A stretch of DNA of 64,000 nt from Pseudomonas oryzicola (lineage in GTDB: Bacteria > Pseudomonadota > Gammaproteobacteria > Pseudomonadales > Pseudomonadaceae). The number at the start of each line of letters is the position of its first letter. Position 1 is the first letter of the stretch. The stretch is taken from NCBI RefSeq assembly GCF_014269185.2, contig NZ_JABWRZ020000001.1, positions 1,265,001 through 1,329,000 of the forward strand, read 5' to 3'. Positions 8,579-15,868 of this stretch are shown one piece after another. The notes beneath the pieces are model-generated. The model did no database searches, had not been told where the DNA came from, and saw only the letters and a program-made list of their open reading frames with translations. The translations under genes and the position numbers were made by a program.

Positions 8579-8812
8579 ATGGCACGTAGAGAATTCCCGC
8601 ATTTCGAAGCGGTTTCGGCGATGGTCCCGGTGGAAGGCGGCGGTTACAACGCTGCCATTGCGGTCAAGGCCCTGGGCATGGGCGGCGCGCCGCGCTTTCA
8701 CAAGGTGCTCGACGGCCAGGTGTTCAAGGGCGCCGTGGCCGCCGACGAAGCGGCCACGGCCGAGCTGCAACGCCTGCAGGGCGTCAGCGATGAAGGCGAA
8801 CTGATCTGGTGA
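8579..8812 (+). CDS. Conserved small protein of unknown function
   Basis: A 77-residue acidic, soluble protein with no signal peptide or membrane helix. It begins MARREFPHFEAVSAMVPVEG and has a glycine-rich GGGYNAAIAVKALGMGGAPR stretch. I do not recognise a named family. The codon use is normal for the genome. The stop codon shares the palindrome TGATCA with the stop of the convergent flavin reductase-like gene, so the two genes abut with no gap. Confidence 0.65.
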   Translation: MARREFPHFEAVSAMVPVEGGGYNAAIAVKALGMGGAPRFHKVLDGQVFKGAVAADEAATAELQRLQGVSDEGELIW

Positions 8813-9418
8813 TCAGGCCGGTGGCCGGGCCATCTTGAACAGGTTGCCCAGTTCGAAATAGTCCGCCGGGCCACCGCCACGCAGGATCGGTTCGGCGGCA
8901 GCGGTATCGTAGATGCCGTTGTTCAACAGGTGCTCGGCAATGTGCACCGCCACCACTTCACCGAGGATCAACCAGCTGGGCACCAGTTCCTGGTCGGCCC
9001 GCTTGAGCTGGACGATCTGGCTGACCTTGCACTCGAAGGCCACCGGCGTTTCGCCGACCCGTGGCACGCTGACGATGCGCGACGGCGTGGCGGTGAGGCC
9101 GCTCAATTCGAATTCGTTGACCTCGGCGGCAACCGGCGCACAGCTCTGGTTCATCTGCACGGCCAATGGGCGGGTGGCCAGGTTCCAGACGAATTCGCCA
9201 GTCTGCTCGATGTTGTTCAGGCTGTCTTTGCGCCCGACGCTGCAGAAGCCGATGATCGGTGGAATGTAGTTGAAGGCGTTGAAAAAGCTGTAGGGCGCCA
9301 GGTTCAGGCGGCCTTCGCGGTCCTGTGAGGAAATCCAGCCGATAGGGCGGGGGCCGACGATGGCGTTGAACGGGTCGTGGGGCAGGCCGTGGCCTTTGGC
9401 GGGTTCGTAGTAGTACAT
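8813..9418 (-). CDS. Flavin reductase-like FMN-binding protein
   Basis: A 201-residue protein of the flavin reductase-like split-barrel family (COG1853). The conserved opening is present: NAIVGPRPIGWISSQDREG, then NLAPYSFFNAFNYIPP, which forms the FMN phosphate site. These proteins act as NAD(P)H:FMN reductases or bind FMN in oxidoreductase systems. A good AGGAGG lies about 22 bases upstream of the chosen ATG, which is far, but no other in-frame start is near. Partner monooxygenase unknown. Confidence 0.82.
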   Translation of the reverse strand: MYYYEPAKGHGLPHDPFNAIVGPRPIGWISSQDREGRLNLAPYSFFNAFNYIPPIIGFCSVGRKDSLNNIEQTGEFVWNLATRPLAVQMNQSCAPVAAEVNEFELSGLTATPSRIVSVPRVGETPVAFECKVSQIVQLKRADQELVPSWLILGEVVAVHIAEHLLNNGIYDTAAAEPILRGGGPADYFELGNLFKMARPPA

Positions 9419-9498
9419 CTGTGCTGGGCTTGCTGGCCCTACCTCCTGGTGGACAAGACGCCTAGTGTGCCAAGCCTGTGTCCGCCTGCAAATGATCA

Positions 9499-9518
9499 AG
9501 CCCGGCCGAAGCCGGGCT
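9499..9518 (-). terminator. Hairpin terminator after the repeat-protein gene
   Basis: On the minus strand AGCCCGGC, loop TTCG, GCCGGGCT forms a perfect 8-bp stem just after the stop of the secreted repeat protein. The U-tract is weak. Confidence 0.6.
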
Positions 9519-9537
9519 GGTAGCGCGCATCAGTGGA

Positions 9538-9864
9538 TCAGCTGATGCGGTGGGCGTCGGTGCGGTCGAAACCATCTTCGGCGAAGCGCTGGCCGCCAGT
9601 ACGGTCGAAGCCATCTTCGGCGAAGCGCTGGCTGCCGGTGCGATCGTAGCCGTCTTCAGCGAAGCGCTGGCTGCCGGTGCGGTCGTAGCCGTCTTCAGCG
9701 AAGCGCTGGCTGCCAGTGCGGTCGTAGCCATCTTCAGCGTAGGTAGCGGATTGGCTCTGTACCGCTGTGAAGGTGCTGGCCTTGGTGCGGCTGTAGCCAT
9801 CTTCAGCGAAAGCACCAGCAGCGAAAACCGAGAGGGCCAGGGTGAGGATCAGTTTGTTTTTCAT
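9538..9864 (-). CDS. Secreted protein of tandem 13-residue AEDGYDRTGSQRF repeats
   Basis: A 108-residue protein with a signal peptide (MKNKLILTLALSVFAAGAFA, cleaved before EDGYSRT). The mature part is almost only repeats of the form AED-G-Y/F-DRTGSQRF: a divergent first unit with EDGYSRTK, then five AEDG units from about residue 43. At the DNA level four identical-phase units of 39 bases lie at 9581, 9620, 9659 and 9698, which suggests growth by slippage or unequal crossing over. Mature product is acidic/basic alternating, small and without Cys. Function unknown. The gene has its own AT-rich promoter region and a terminator, so it is probably a single transcript. Confidence 0.8.
   Translation of the reverse strand: MKNKLILTLALSVFAAGAFAEDGYSRTKASTFTAVQSQSATYAEDGYDRTGSQRFAEDGYDRTGSQRFAEDGYDRTGSQRFAEDGFDRTGGQRFAEDGFDRTDAHRIS
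9581..9746. repeat. 39-bp tandem repeats within the secreted-protein gene
   Basis: GCGAAGCGCT recurs at 9581, 9620, 9659 and 9698, an exact 39-base period, with nearly identical sequence between. Each unit encodes one 13-residue repeat. Confidence 0.9.
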
Positions 9865-10207
9865 GGTCGTTGCTCCAGTGGGTTTGAAGGTTGTTTGTTT
9901 CTATGGGTTTGATGCTACGCCGATTAATTAGATTAAAAAGCGCAAAAAATAGCGCTTAAAAATCTATTTTATAGATATGTCTGCATGCGTCTATCGCTGA
10001 TCCCTGGCGTGGTGCTGCCCGAGATCCCCTGTTTCACACAGGCAATCGATTACCAGCCATTGCAGCTTGGAGGGGAGGAATTAATAGGGTGTTAAGAATG
10101 AAAAATAAGTCATGAATGACCGATGAACGCATTTTTCATTTATCGCCAACCGTTTTTTCAGACGCTGCTCAGCACCATCGCCGCACTTCATAAGGAGCGG
10201 CACAATA
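9865..10207. other. Intergenic AT-rich promoter region
   Basis: This 343-base gap separates divergent genes and holds no gene I can support. It is clearly AT-rich at 9925-9980, with two small inverted repeats (AAGCGC/GCGCTT at 9938-9957 and ATCTAT/ATAGAT at 9962-9976), consistent with the promoter of the repeat-protein gene. At 10098-10139 there is a further inverted repeat in the leader of the DUF347 gene. Confidence 0.6.
10098..10139 (+). promoter_or_regulatory. Structured leader of the DUF347 gene
   Basis: ATGAAAAAT at the left pairs exactly with ATTTTTCAT at the right, and the interval contains a second palindrome GTCATGAATGAC. The element lies about 70 bases before the DUF347 start and could fold in the mRNA or bind a regulator. 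Confidence 0.4.
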
Positions 10208-10960
10208 ATGAACAAACTTCCGCAAATCACCTTGGCCTTCTGGGTCATGAAGATCTGCGCTACCACGCTTGGGGAAACCGCGGGTGACTTGCTGTCGATG
10301 ACGTTGAACATCGGCTATGCACTCAGCTCGCTGCTGCTGATCAGCGTGTTCCTGCTGACCTTGCTTGGCCAGCTGTATTCGCGCCGCTACCACCCACTGC
10401 TGTACTGGCTGGTGATCCTCTCCACCAGTACCGCCGGTACCACCATGTCCGACTTCATGGACCGCACCCTGGGCCTGGGCTATGCCGCGGGTTCGGCCCT
10501 GCTCATCGGCATTTTGCTGCTGACCTTCCTGGCCTGGCGCCTGAGTGGCAACCCGCTGGATGTCACGCGCATCAAGAACCGTGCGGGCGAGCTGTTCTAC
10601 TGGGTGGCAATACTGTTTTCCAACACCCTGGGCACTGCCTTGGGCGATTACCTGGCAGACGACTCGGGGTTAGGCTTTGCCGGCGGCGCCTTGCTGATTG
10701 GCAGCACTATCGCCCTGGTGGTGGTGGCCCGCTACTGGACGCGCATCCCCGGTGTGGTGCTGTTCTGGGTAGCGTTCGTGCTCACTCGTCCGTTCGGTGC
10801 AACGCTCGGTGATTTCCTCACCAAATCGCCTGCAAAGGGCGGCCTCGGCTTCGGCACGGTCGGTTCTTCGGCGGTGTTGGGCGGGGTGTTGCTGATACTG
10901 GTGCTGATGGCCACCTGGTACCAGCGCCGTGAACCGCGCCAGGCATTGGAAATGTCCTGA
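10208..10960 (+). CDS. Integral membrane protein with four DUF347 repeats (COG4705)
   Basis: A 250-residue inner-membrane protein with about eight helices, made of four copies of a helix-loop repeat: TLGETAGDLLSMTLNIGYA, TAGTTMSDFMDRTLGLGYAA, TLGTALGDYLADDSGLGFAG and FGATLGDFLTKSPAKGGLGF. Each copy carries the G-T/A-x-x-x-D core of the PF03988 (DUF347) repeat. The repeated Asp residues in the membrane suggest ion or substrate handling, but the function is not known. Start has AAGGAG. It ends 85 bases before the convergent alpha-ketoglutarate permease, with a bidirectional terminator between. Confidence 0.85.
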   Translation: MNKLPQITLAFWVMKICATTLGETAGDLLSMTLNIGYALSSLLLISVFLLTLLGQLYSRRYHPLLYWLVILSTSTAGTTMSDFMDRTLGLGYAAGSALLIGILLLTFLAWRLSGNPLDVTRIKNRAGELFYWVAILFSNTLGTALGDYLADDSGLGFAGGALLIGSTIALVVVARYWTRIPGVVLFWVAFVLTRPFGATLGDFLTKSPAKGGLGFGTVGSSAVLGGVLLILVLMATWYQRREPRQALEMS

Positions 10961-10995
10961 CGGGGTGGTGTGCTTGCGTGCGTAGTGAATGAACA

Positions 10996-11023
10996 AAGGG
11001 CGCCCCGAAAACGGTGCGCCCTT
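10996..11023. terminator. Bidirectional terminator between convergent genes
   Basis: AAGGGCGC and GCGCCCTT flank a 12-base loop, giving a perfect 8-bp stem between the DUF347 gene and the permease gene. A/T ends on both sides make it usable in both directions. Confidence 0.7.
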
Positions 11024-11045
11024 CTTCATTTCGGCAAGCTCACAC

Positions 11046-12365
11046 TCACTCGGTAGTAATCCGCGAGTGCTGCTTGGTGTCCTTCATGGTTGCGTACACC
11101 AGCAGCGAGCAGGCGATGCAGGCGGTGACATACCAGTAGAAGCCGCTTTCCATGCCAATGCTCTTGAACCACAGGGCCACGTATTCGGCGGTGCCGCCGA
11201 AGATCGACACGGTCAGGGCGTACGGCAGGCCCACGCCCAAGGCGCGGATTTCGGTGGGGAACAGCTCGGCCTTGACCACGGCGTTGATCGAGGTGTAGCC
11301 GCTGACGATGATCAGCGCGGCCATGATCAGGAAGAACGCGCCCCACCAGGTCTGGATGGTGTGCAGGGTACTGAGGATCGGTACGGTGAACAGGGTACCG
11401 AGTACCCCGAAGGCGATCAGGATCGGACGCCGGCCGATCTTGTCGGACAGGCCACCGATTACCGGCTGCAGGCACATGAACAGGAACAGCGTGGCGGCCG
11501 AGATGGTGGTCGAGTCGCTGATGCTCATGCCCACGGTGTTGACCAGGTACTTCTGCATGTAGGTGGTGTAGGTGTAGAACGCCAGGGTGCCGCCCATGGT
11601 CAGGCCGACCACGGTCAGCAGTTCCTTGGGATGGCGCAGCAGGGTGCGCATCAGGCTTTCCTTGGCCTTTGCCTTCTTGGTGAAGGAGGCGGTTTCCTCC
11701 ATGCCGCGACGCAGGTACAGGGCCACCACGGCGCACAGCGCACCGATCACGAAGGGTACGCGCCAGCCCCAGGCATACAGCTGCTCGGTGGTCAGGGTCT
11801 GTTGCAGGACGATCAGTACCGCCAGGGCAATCAGCTGGCCGGAGATCAGCGTCACATACTGGAAGCTGGAGAAGAAGCCGCGGCGGTCCTTGCTGGCCAT
11901 TTCGCTGAGGTAGGTGGCTGAGGTGCCGTATTCACCGCCCACCGACAGGCCCTGCATCAGACGGGCGATGACCAGCAGGATCGGCGCGGCGACGCCGATG
12001 GTTTCATAGCCCGGGGTCAGGGCGATGACCAGGGAGCCAGCGCACATCAGCAGCACCGAGGCCATCAGCGCGGCCTTGCGGCCTTTGCGGTCGGCGTACA
12101 GGCCCATCAGCCAGCCACCGATCGGACGCATGAGGAAGCCCACGGCGAAGATCGCGGCAGTGTTGAGCAATTGTGCGGTGGAGTCGCCGGCCGGGAAGAA
12201 GGCCTTGGCGAAGTACAGCGAGAATGCTGCGTAGACGTACCAGTCGTACCATTCGACCATGTTGCCGATGGACCCGCTGAAGATCGACTTCAGGCGGCTG
12301 GCGGTGGTTTTTTCCGCGGCGGGCGCAGTGGCCGCCCCGGCGGGCAGGGTGGTGGCGTTATCCAT
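11046..12365 (-). CDS. kgtP: MFS alpha-ketoglutarate/dicarboxylate:H+ symporter (KgtP-like)
   Basis: A 439-residue, 12-helix permease of the metabolite:H+ symporter family of the MFS. It has NMVEWYDWYVYAAFSLYFAK in helix 1, GGWLMGLYADRKGRKAAL in loop 2-3, and RLMQGLSVGGEYGTSATYLS in helix 4, all characteristic of KgtP/ProP-type symporters. It is preceded by a sigma54 promoter and is adjacent to a DctB/DctD pair. By analogy with P. aeruginosa MifS/MifR and PA5530, the substrate is probably alpha-ketoglutarate. An AANAANAA tract directly upstream of the AGAAGG ribosome site suggests Hfq/Crc repression. Specificity for C4 acids or others cannot be excluded. Confidence 0.85.
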   Translation of the reverse strand: MDNATTLPAGAATAPAAEKTTASRLKSIFSGSIGNMVEWYDWYVYAAFSLYFAKAFFPAGDSTAQLLNTAAIFAVGFLMRPIGGWLMGLYADRKGRKAALMASVLLMCAGSLVIALTPGYETIGVAAPILLVIARLMQGLSVGGEYGTSATYLSEMASKDRRGFFSSFQYVTLISGQLIALAVLIVLQQTLTTEQLYAWGWRVPFVIGALCAVVALYLRRGMEETASFTKKAKAKESLMRTLLRHPKELLTVVGLTMGGTLAFYTYTTYMQKYLVNTVGMSISDSTTISAATLFLFMCLQPVIGGLSDKIGRRPILIAFGVLGTLFTVPILSTLHTIQTWWGAFFLIMAALIIVSGYTSINAVVKAELFPTEIRALGVGLPYALTVSIFGGTAEYVALWFKSIGMESGFYWYVTACIACSLLVYATMKDTKQHSRITTE

Positions 12366-12381
12366 CAGGGATACCTTCTCG

Positions 12382-12389
12382 TTGTTTTT
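12382..12389 (-). promoter_or_regulatory. Candidate Hfq/Crc (CA-motif) site of kgtP
   Basis: The mRNA reads AAAAACAA just before the Shine-Dalgarno AGAAGG. This fits the AANAANAA motif through which Hfq and Crc block translation of carbon-uptake genes in Pseudomonas. Confidence 0.5.
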
Positions 12390-12424
12390 GTGGAGCTCGC
12401 CGAGGCGCAGCTTGCACAGGCAAT

Positions 12425-12440
12425 TGCAGAAGGTGTGCCA
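12425..12440 (-). promoter_or_regulatory. Sigma54 promoter of kgtP
   Basis: The minus strand reads TGGCACACCTTCTGCA. GG and GC are separated by exactly ten bases, and the TGGCAC half is a perfect -24 box. Transcription would begin about 50 bases before the permease start. The adjacent gene encodes a sigma54 activator, which supports the call. Confidence 0.75.
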
Positions 12441-12477
12441 AACAGGTGCACCATGTTCCAGATGGGGGCGCCTGGCG

Positions 12478-12567
12478 CCCTTCGCGGGCCCGCCCGCTCC
12501 CACAGGGACTGCGTCACGCTTGAGCGCGCGTATTTTCTCTGTGGGAGCGGGCGTGCCCGCGAAGGGC
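12478..12567. repeat. Inverted pair of REP elements
   Basis: CCTTCGCGGG..CCCGCTCCCACAGG and, inverted, GTGGGAGCGGGCGTGCCCGC with GAAGG flank about 30 bases. The pair lies between the dctD stop and the kgtP promoter, separating the two transcripts. Confidence 0.85.
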
Positions 12568-12642
12568 TGCGACACAGCCCCCAGAAACCTCCCGGTGAGC
12601 GGTTTTTTGCTTACTCACTGAGCCTGATAGGCGGATTTCCGC

Positions 12643-13977
12643 TCATCCCCGCCCGACAAAGTCCTCGCGGACCAACCCGTGCCGCTGCATCTTCTCGTTA
12701 AGCGTGCGCCGAGGCAGTTGCAAGGCTTCCATCACAGCCTTGATTTCACCCCCATGCTGGCGCAGTGCCGCCCGCAGGCATTGCGCCTCGAATGCCTCCA
12801 TCTGCCCGCTCAGTGACTGCCCGGCCGGTGCCACCTCAAGGTCCGGCGAGCCCAGCCCCAGGGCGTGGCGTTCCGCCGCGTTGGCCAGTTCGCGCACGTT
12901 GCCCGGCCAATCATGCACCAGCAGCTGTGCCAGCTGGCTGCCCGACAGGGGAGGAGCCGCACGGCCGATCTTTTCCGCGGCGGCGTGGGCAAAGTGTTCG
13001 AACAGCAGTGGAATATCCTCACGCCGTTCACGCAGCGGCGCCAGGCGCAGCTCGGCCACGTTCAGGCGATAGGCGAGGTCTTCACGGAAACGCCCGGCGC
13101 GGGCTTCTTCGAGCAGGTCGGGCTTGGTCGCGGCAATGATGCGCAGGTCGACGGCAATGCTCTGGTTGGCCCCCAGCCGCTCCAGCTTCTGCTCCTGGAT
13201 CACCCGCAACAGTTTGGCCTGCTGTGCCAGTGGCATGCTCTCGATTTCGTCGAGGAATACCGTGCCACCGTTGGCATATTCCAGCTTGCCGATGCGCTTG
13301 CCCTGGGCGCCGGTGAAGGCGCCGCTTTCATGGCCGAACAGCTCGGCCTCGAACAGCGATTCGGGGATGGCCGCGCAGTTGAGGGCGACGAACGGTTTAC
13401 CCGCGCGCGGGCCAAAATCGTGCAGGCAGCGGGCCACACGTTCCTTGCCACTGCCGGTTTCGCCACGGATCAGCACATTCACCGGCAGGCTGGCCAGGTC
13501 CAGTACTTGTCGGCGCAGCTGTTGCAGGCCTTGGGACATACCCAGCAGCGTGCCTTCCAGGCGCGACTTGAGATCGGCCTGCTCGTGCAGCCTGCGGTTT
13601 TCCAGCACCAGCTGGCGCTTCTCCAGGGCGCGGCGCAGGCTGCCCAGCAGATGCTGCGGGGTGAAGGGCTTTTCCAGGAAGTCGTAGGCGCCGCTGCGCA
13701 TGGCTTCCACCGCCATGGGCACGTCGCCATGCCCGGTCAGCAGGATCACCGGCAGGTCAGGGTCGTCTGCGTGCAGGCGTTCGAGCAGTTGCAGGCCATC
13801 CATGCCAGGCATGCGCACGTCGCTGATGATGACCCCGGGGAAATGCCGGGGCAGGTGTGCCAGGCATTCTTCGGCGCGGGCGAACAGCTGTACGCTGAAG
13901 CCGGACAGGCTCAGCCATTGCTCGACCGCAGTACGGATGCTGGCTTCATCATCGACAACGATCACCGAATTCAACAT
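12643..13977 (-). CDS. dctD: Sigma54-dependent response regulator, DctD/MifR family
   Basis: A 444-residue NtrC-class activator. The receiver domain (residues 1-120) has the acidic pair D9-D10, phosphoacceptor D53 in ISDVRMPGMDG, and K in FLEKPF. The AAA+ domain has Walker A GETGSGKE and the sigma54-contacting loop ESGAFTGAQ. The C-terminus is a Fis-type helix-turn-helix (GEIKAVMEALQLPRRTLNEK). Its start overlaps the end of the sensor gene by seven bases, so the two are translated together. Probable target is the sigma54 promoter of the neighbouring permease. Homologous to DctD and to MifR of P. aeruginosa; which ligand system it serves is inferred from context. Confidence 0.9.
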   Translation of the reverse strand: MLNSVIVVDDEASIRTAVEQWLSLSGFSVQLFARAEECLAHLPRHFPGVIISDVRMPGMDGLQLLERLHADDPDLPVILLTGHGDVPMAVEAMRSGAYDFLEKPFTPQHLLGSLRRALEKRQLVLENRRLHEQADLKSRLEGTLLGMSQGLQQLRRQVLDLASLPVNVLIRGETGSGKERVARCLHDFGPRAGKPFVALNCAAIPESLFEAELFGHESGAFTGAQGKRIGKLEYANGGTVFLDEIESMPLAQQAKLLRVIQEQKLERLGANQSIAVDLRIIAATKPDLLEEARAGRFREDLAYRLNVAELRLAPLRERREDIPLLFEHFAHAAAEKIGRAAPPLSGSQLAQLLVHDWPGNVRELANAAERHALGLGSPDLEVAPAGQSLSGQMEAFEAQCLRAALRQHGGEIKAVMEALQLPRRTLNEKMQRHGLVREDFVGRG

Positions 13978-15728
13978 ACAGGCTCCAGATCACGGGGCAG
14001 GGTAAGGCTGAGGCGCGCGCCGCCGGGCAGGTTTTCGGCCTGCAGCTGGCCACCGGCCTCGTGGACGATGCCATAGGAAATGGCCAGGCCCAGCCCCAGG
14101 CCTTCGCCTACCGGCTTGGTGGTGAAGAACGGGTCGAAGACCTTGGCCAGGTTGGCCTGGTCAATGCCGCCCCCCGAATCCAGCACGCTCAGGCGCCATA
14201 ATTCGCCGTCGGGCTCGATGCGGATCTCCAGGCGTTTGTAGCGCTTGTCGGCCATGGCGTCGAGCGCATTGCGCAACAGGTTGATCAGCACCTGCTCCAG
14301 GCGAATGGCATCACCGCGTACCCAGGCCGGGCGCGCGAGGTACAGGGCTACGTCCACCGCTTCGCTGCGCATGCGCGCTTCCAGCAGGTGCAGGGCCTGG
14401 TCGACCACGCTGGCCAGGTCGAGGCGCTCGCGCAGGCCGACCGGGCTGTTGCGGGCGAAGGTTTTCAGGTGGCCGGTGAGCGCAGCCATGCGCGTGAGCA
14501 TCTGCTCCAGCGGTTCCAGGGCTTGGCGCGCTTCGTCGTAGCGGCCGTGATCAAGCAGCAGGCGCAGGGTTTCCAGTTGCATGCGCTGGGTGGTCAGCGG
14601 CTGGTTGATCTCGTGGGCCATGGCCGCCGACATCTGCCCCAGCGCGGCCAGCTTGGCCGACTGTACCAGGCCCTCCTGGGCCGTGCGCAGTTCGCGGGTG
14701 CGTTCTTCGACCTGGCGCTTGAGCTCTTCGCGGCTGCGCTGGCGCAGGCGGGCCAGGCGCAGGCGCTGGCTGAGGAACAGCGCGGCGAAGACCAGGCTCA
14801 GCCACACGGCGGCGGCGGCCAGGGCCGCATTACGGCCGTCGGCCACGACCTGTGGCTTGCGCAGCAGGTGCAAGGTCCAGGCTTCACTGCCCAACGGCAG
14901 GCTTTCCCACAGGTATTCACCAGTGCCGGCCGGGCCGTGCACACGGCTGAGGGTGCTGTTTTCGGCAAAGCGGGTCAGCACCTCGTGCTGCAGCGGCACC
15001 AGCGGTTGCTTGTCGTACTGACGGGTTTCGGCCAGCTCGGCGCGGTCGGCGCCGCTGAGCGGCTGCAGCTCGCGGTAGCGCCAGCCGTCCTGGTTGGCGA
15101 TGAAGGTAATGCCGCGGGCGTCGCTGACCAGCAGGATGTCGCTGCCCTGGCGCCACTCGCGTTCCAGTTCGGGAAACTCCAGCTTCACCACCATCGCGCC
15201 GAGGAACTGGCCACGCTCGTCGTTCACGGCGCTGGCAAGGAAGTAGCCCGGTACCCCGCTGGTCACCCCGACGGCGTAGAAGCGGCCACTGCCCTGGCTG
15301 CGGGCTTGCTTGAAGTAGGGCCGGAAGCCGTAGTTGGAGCCGACGTAGCTGCTGGGCAGGCGCCAGTTGCTGGCGGCGATGGCCAGGCCGGTGCGGTCGA
15401 GCAGTTCGAGGGTGGAGGAGTTGGCTGCACCGTTGATGCGCTCGAGCTTGCGGTTCAGGGCGTCCTGCAGCGGTTCGCTGACCGGGCCCTGCAGGGCGGC
15501 GATCAGTTCCGGGTCCAGCGCCAGCACGGCGGGCAGGGCGCGGTAACGGTCAATCAGGGTGTGCAACGCATTGGCGTACAGGCCCAGCTGCTGGCTGGCG
15601 CGCCGCGCGTCGTCTGCCATGGCCTGGCGCTTGGCCTGGTGCATGGCCCAGCCGGCGCTGAGCGCGGTGCCCAGCACGATCAGCAGGGTGATCAGCCCCA
15701 GACGCAGGGCGCGAAAGGAAAAGGGCAT
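13971..15728 (-). CDS. dctB: Sensor histidine kinase, DctB/MifS family
   Basis: A 585-residue inner-membrane kinase. The first helix is near residues 8-30 and a second (LAAAAVWLSLVFAALFLSQR) near 305-325. Between them lies a periplasmic double-Cache sensor domain with YVGSNYGFRPYFKQA, typical of DctB-like organic-acid sensors. A coiled coil follows, then the H-box AAMAHEINQPLTT, N-box RNALDAMADKR and G-boxes DSGGGID and GLGLGLAIS. It probably senses a dicarboxylate in the periplasm and phosphorylates the overlapping DctD. The internal ATG was chosen because it sits just before the first membrane helix. Confidence 0.9.
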   Translation of the reverse strand: MPFSFRALRLGLITLLIVLGTALSAGWAMHQAKRQAMADDARRASQQLGLYANALHTLIDRYRALPAVLALDPELIAALQGPVSEPLQDALNRKLERINGAANSSTLELLDRTGLAIAASNWRLPSSYVGSNYGFRPYFKQARSQGSGRFYAVGVTSGVPGYFLASAVNDERGQFLGAMVVKLEFPELEREWRQGSDILLVSDARGITFIANQDGWRYRELQPLSGADRAELAETRQYDKQPLVPLQHEVLTRFAENSTLSRVHGPAGTGEYLWESLPLGSEAWTLHLLRKPQVVADGRNAALAAAAVWLSLVFAALFLSQRLRLARLRQRSREELKRQVEERTRELRTAQEGLVQSAKLAALGQMSAAMAHEINQPLTTQRMQLETLRLLLDHGRYDEARQALEPLEQMLTRMAALTGHLKTFARNSPVGLRERLDLASVVDQALHLLEARMRSEAVDVALYLARPAWVRGDAIRLEQVLINLLRNALDAMADKRYKRLEIRIEPDGELWRLSVLDSGGGIDQANLAKVFDPFFTTKPVGEGLGLGLAISYGIVHEAGGQLQAENLPGGARLSLTLPRDLEPVC

Positions 15729-15768
15729 GGGAGGCGGATCCGGGTGATTGGGATATCGGGGCCATCCG

Positions 15769-15856
15769 CTCGTGGGCTGGCCCGCTCCCACAGGTACTGC
15801 ACAGGTCCATTGGGCTGTGAGGCCCCTGTGGGAGCGGGCCAGCCCGCGAAAGGGCC
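15769..15856. repeat. Inverted pair of REP elements
   Basis: CTGGCCCGCTCCCACAGG and its inverted partner CCTGTGGGAGCGGGCCAG flank about 40 bases between bglX and dctB. The inner 18 bases of each arm are exact reverse complements. Confidence 0.85.
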
Positions 15857-15868
15857 GGCGACCTTCAG

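Noticed and set aside
9581-9746. Regular 39-bp repeats as a CRISPR array
   Set aside because: The repeats are contiguous without unique spacers and encode repeated peptide units in frame.
9925-9980. AT-rich segment as a remnant of a mobile element
   Set aside because: It is short, has no terminal repeats or transposase fragment, and is explained as a promoter region.
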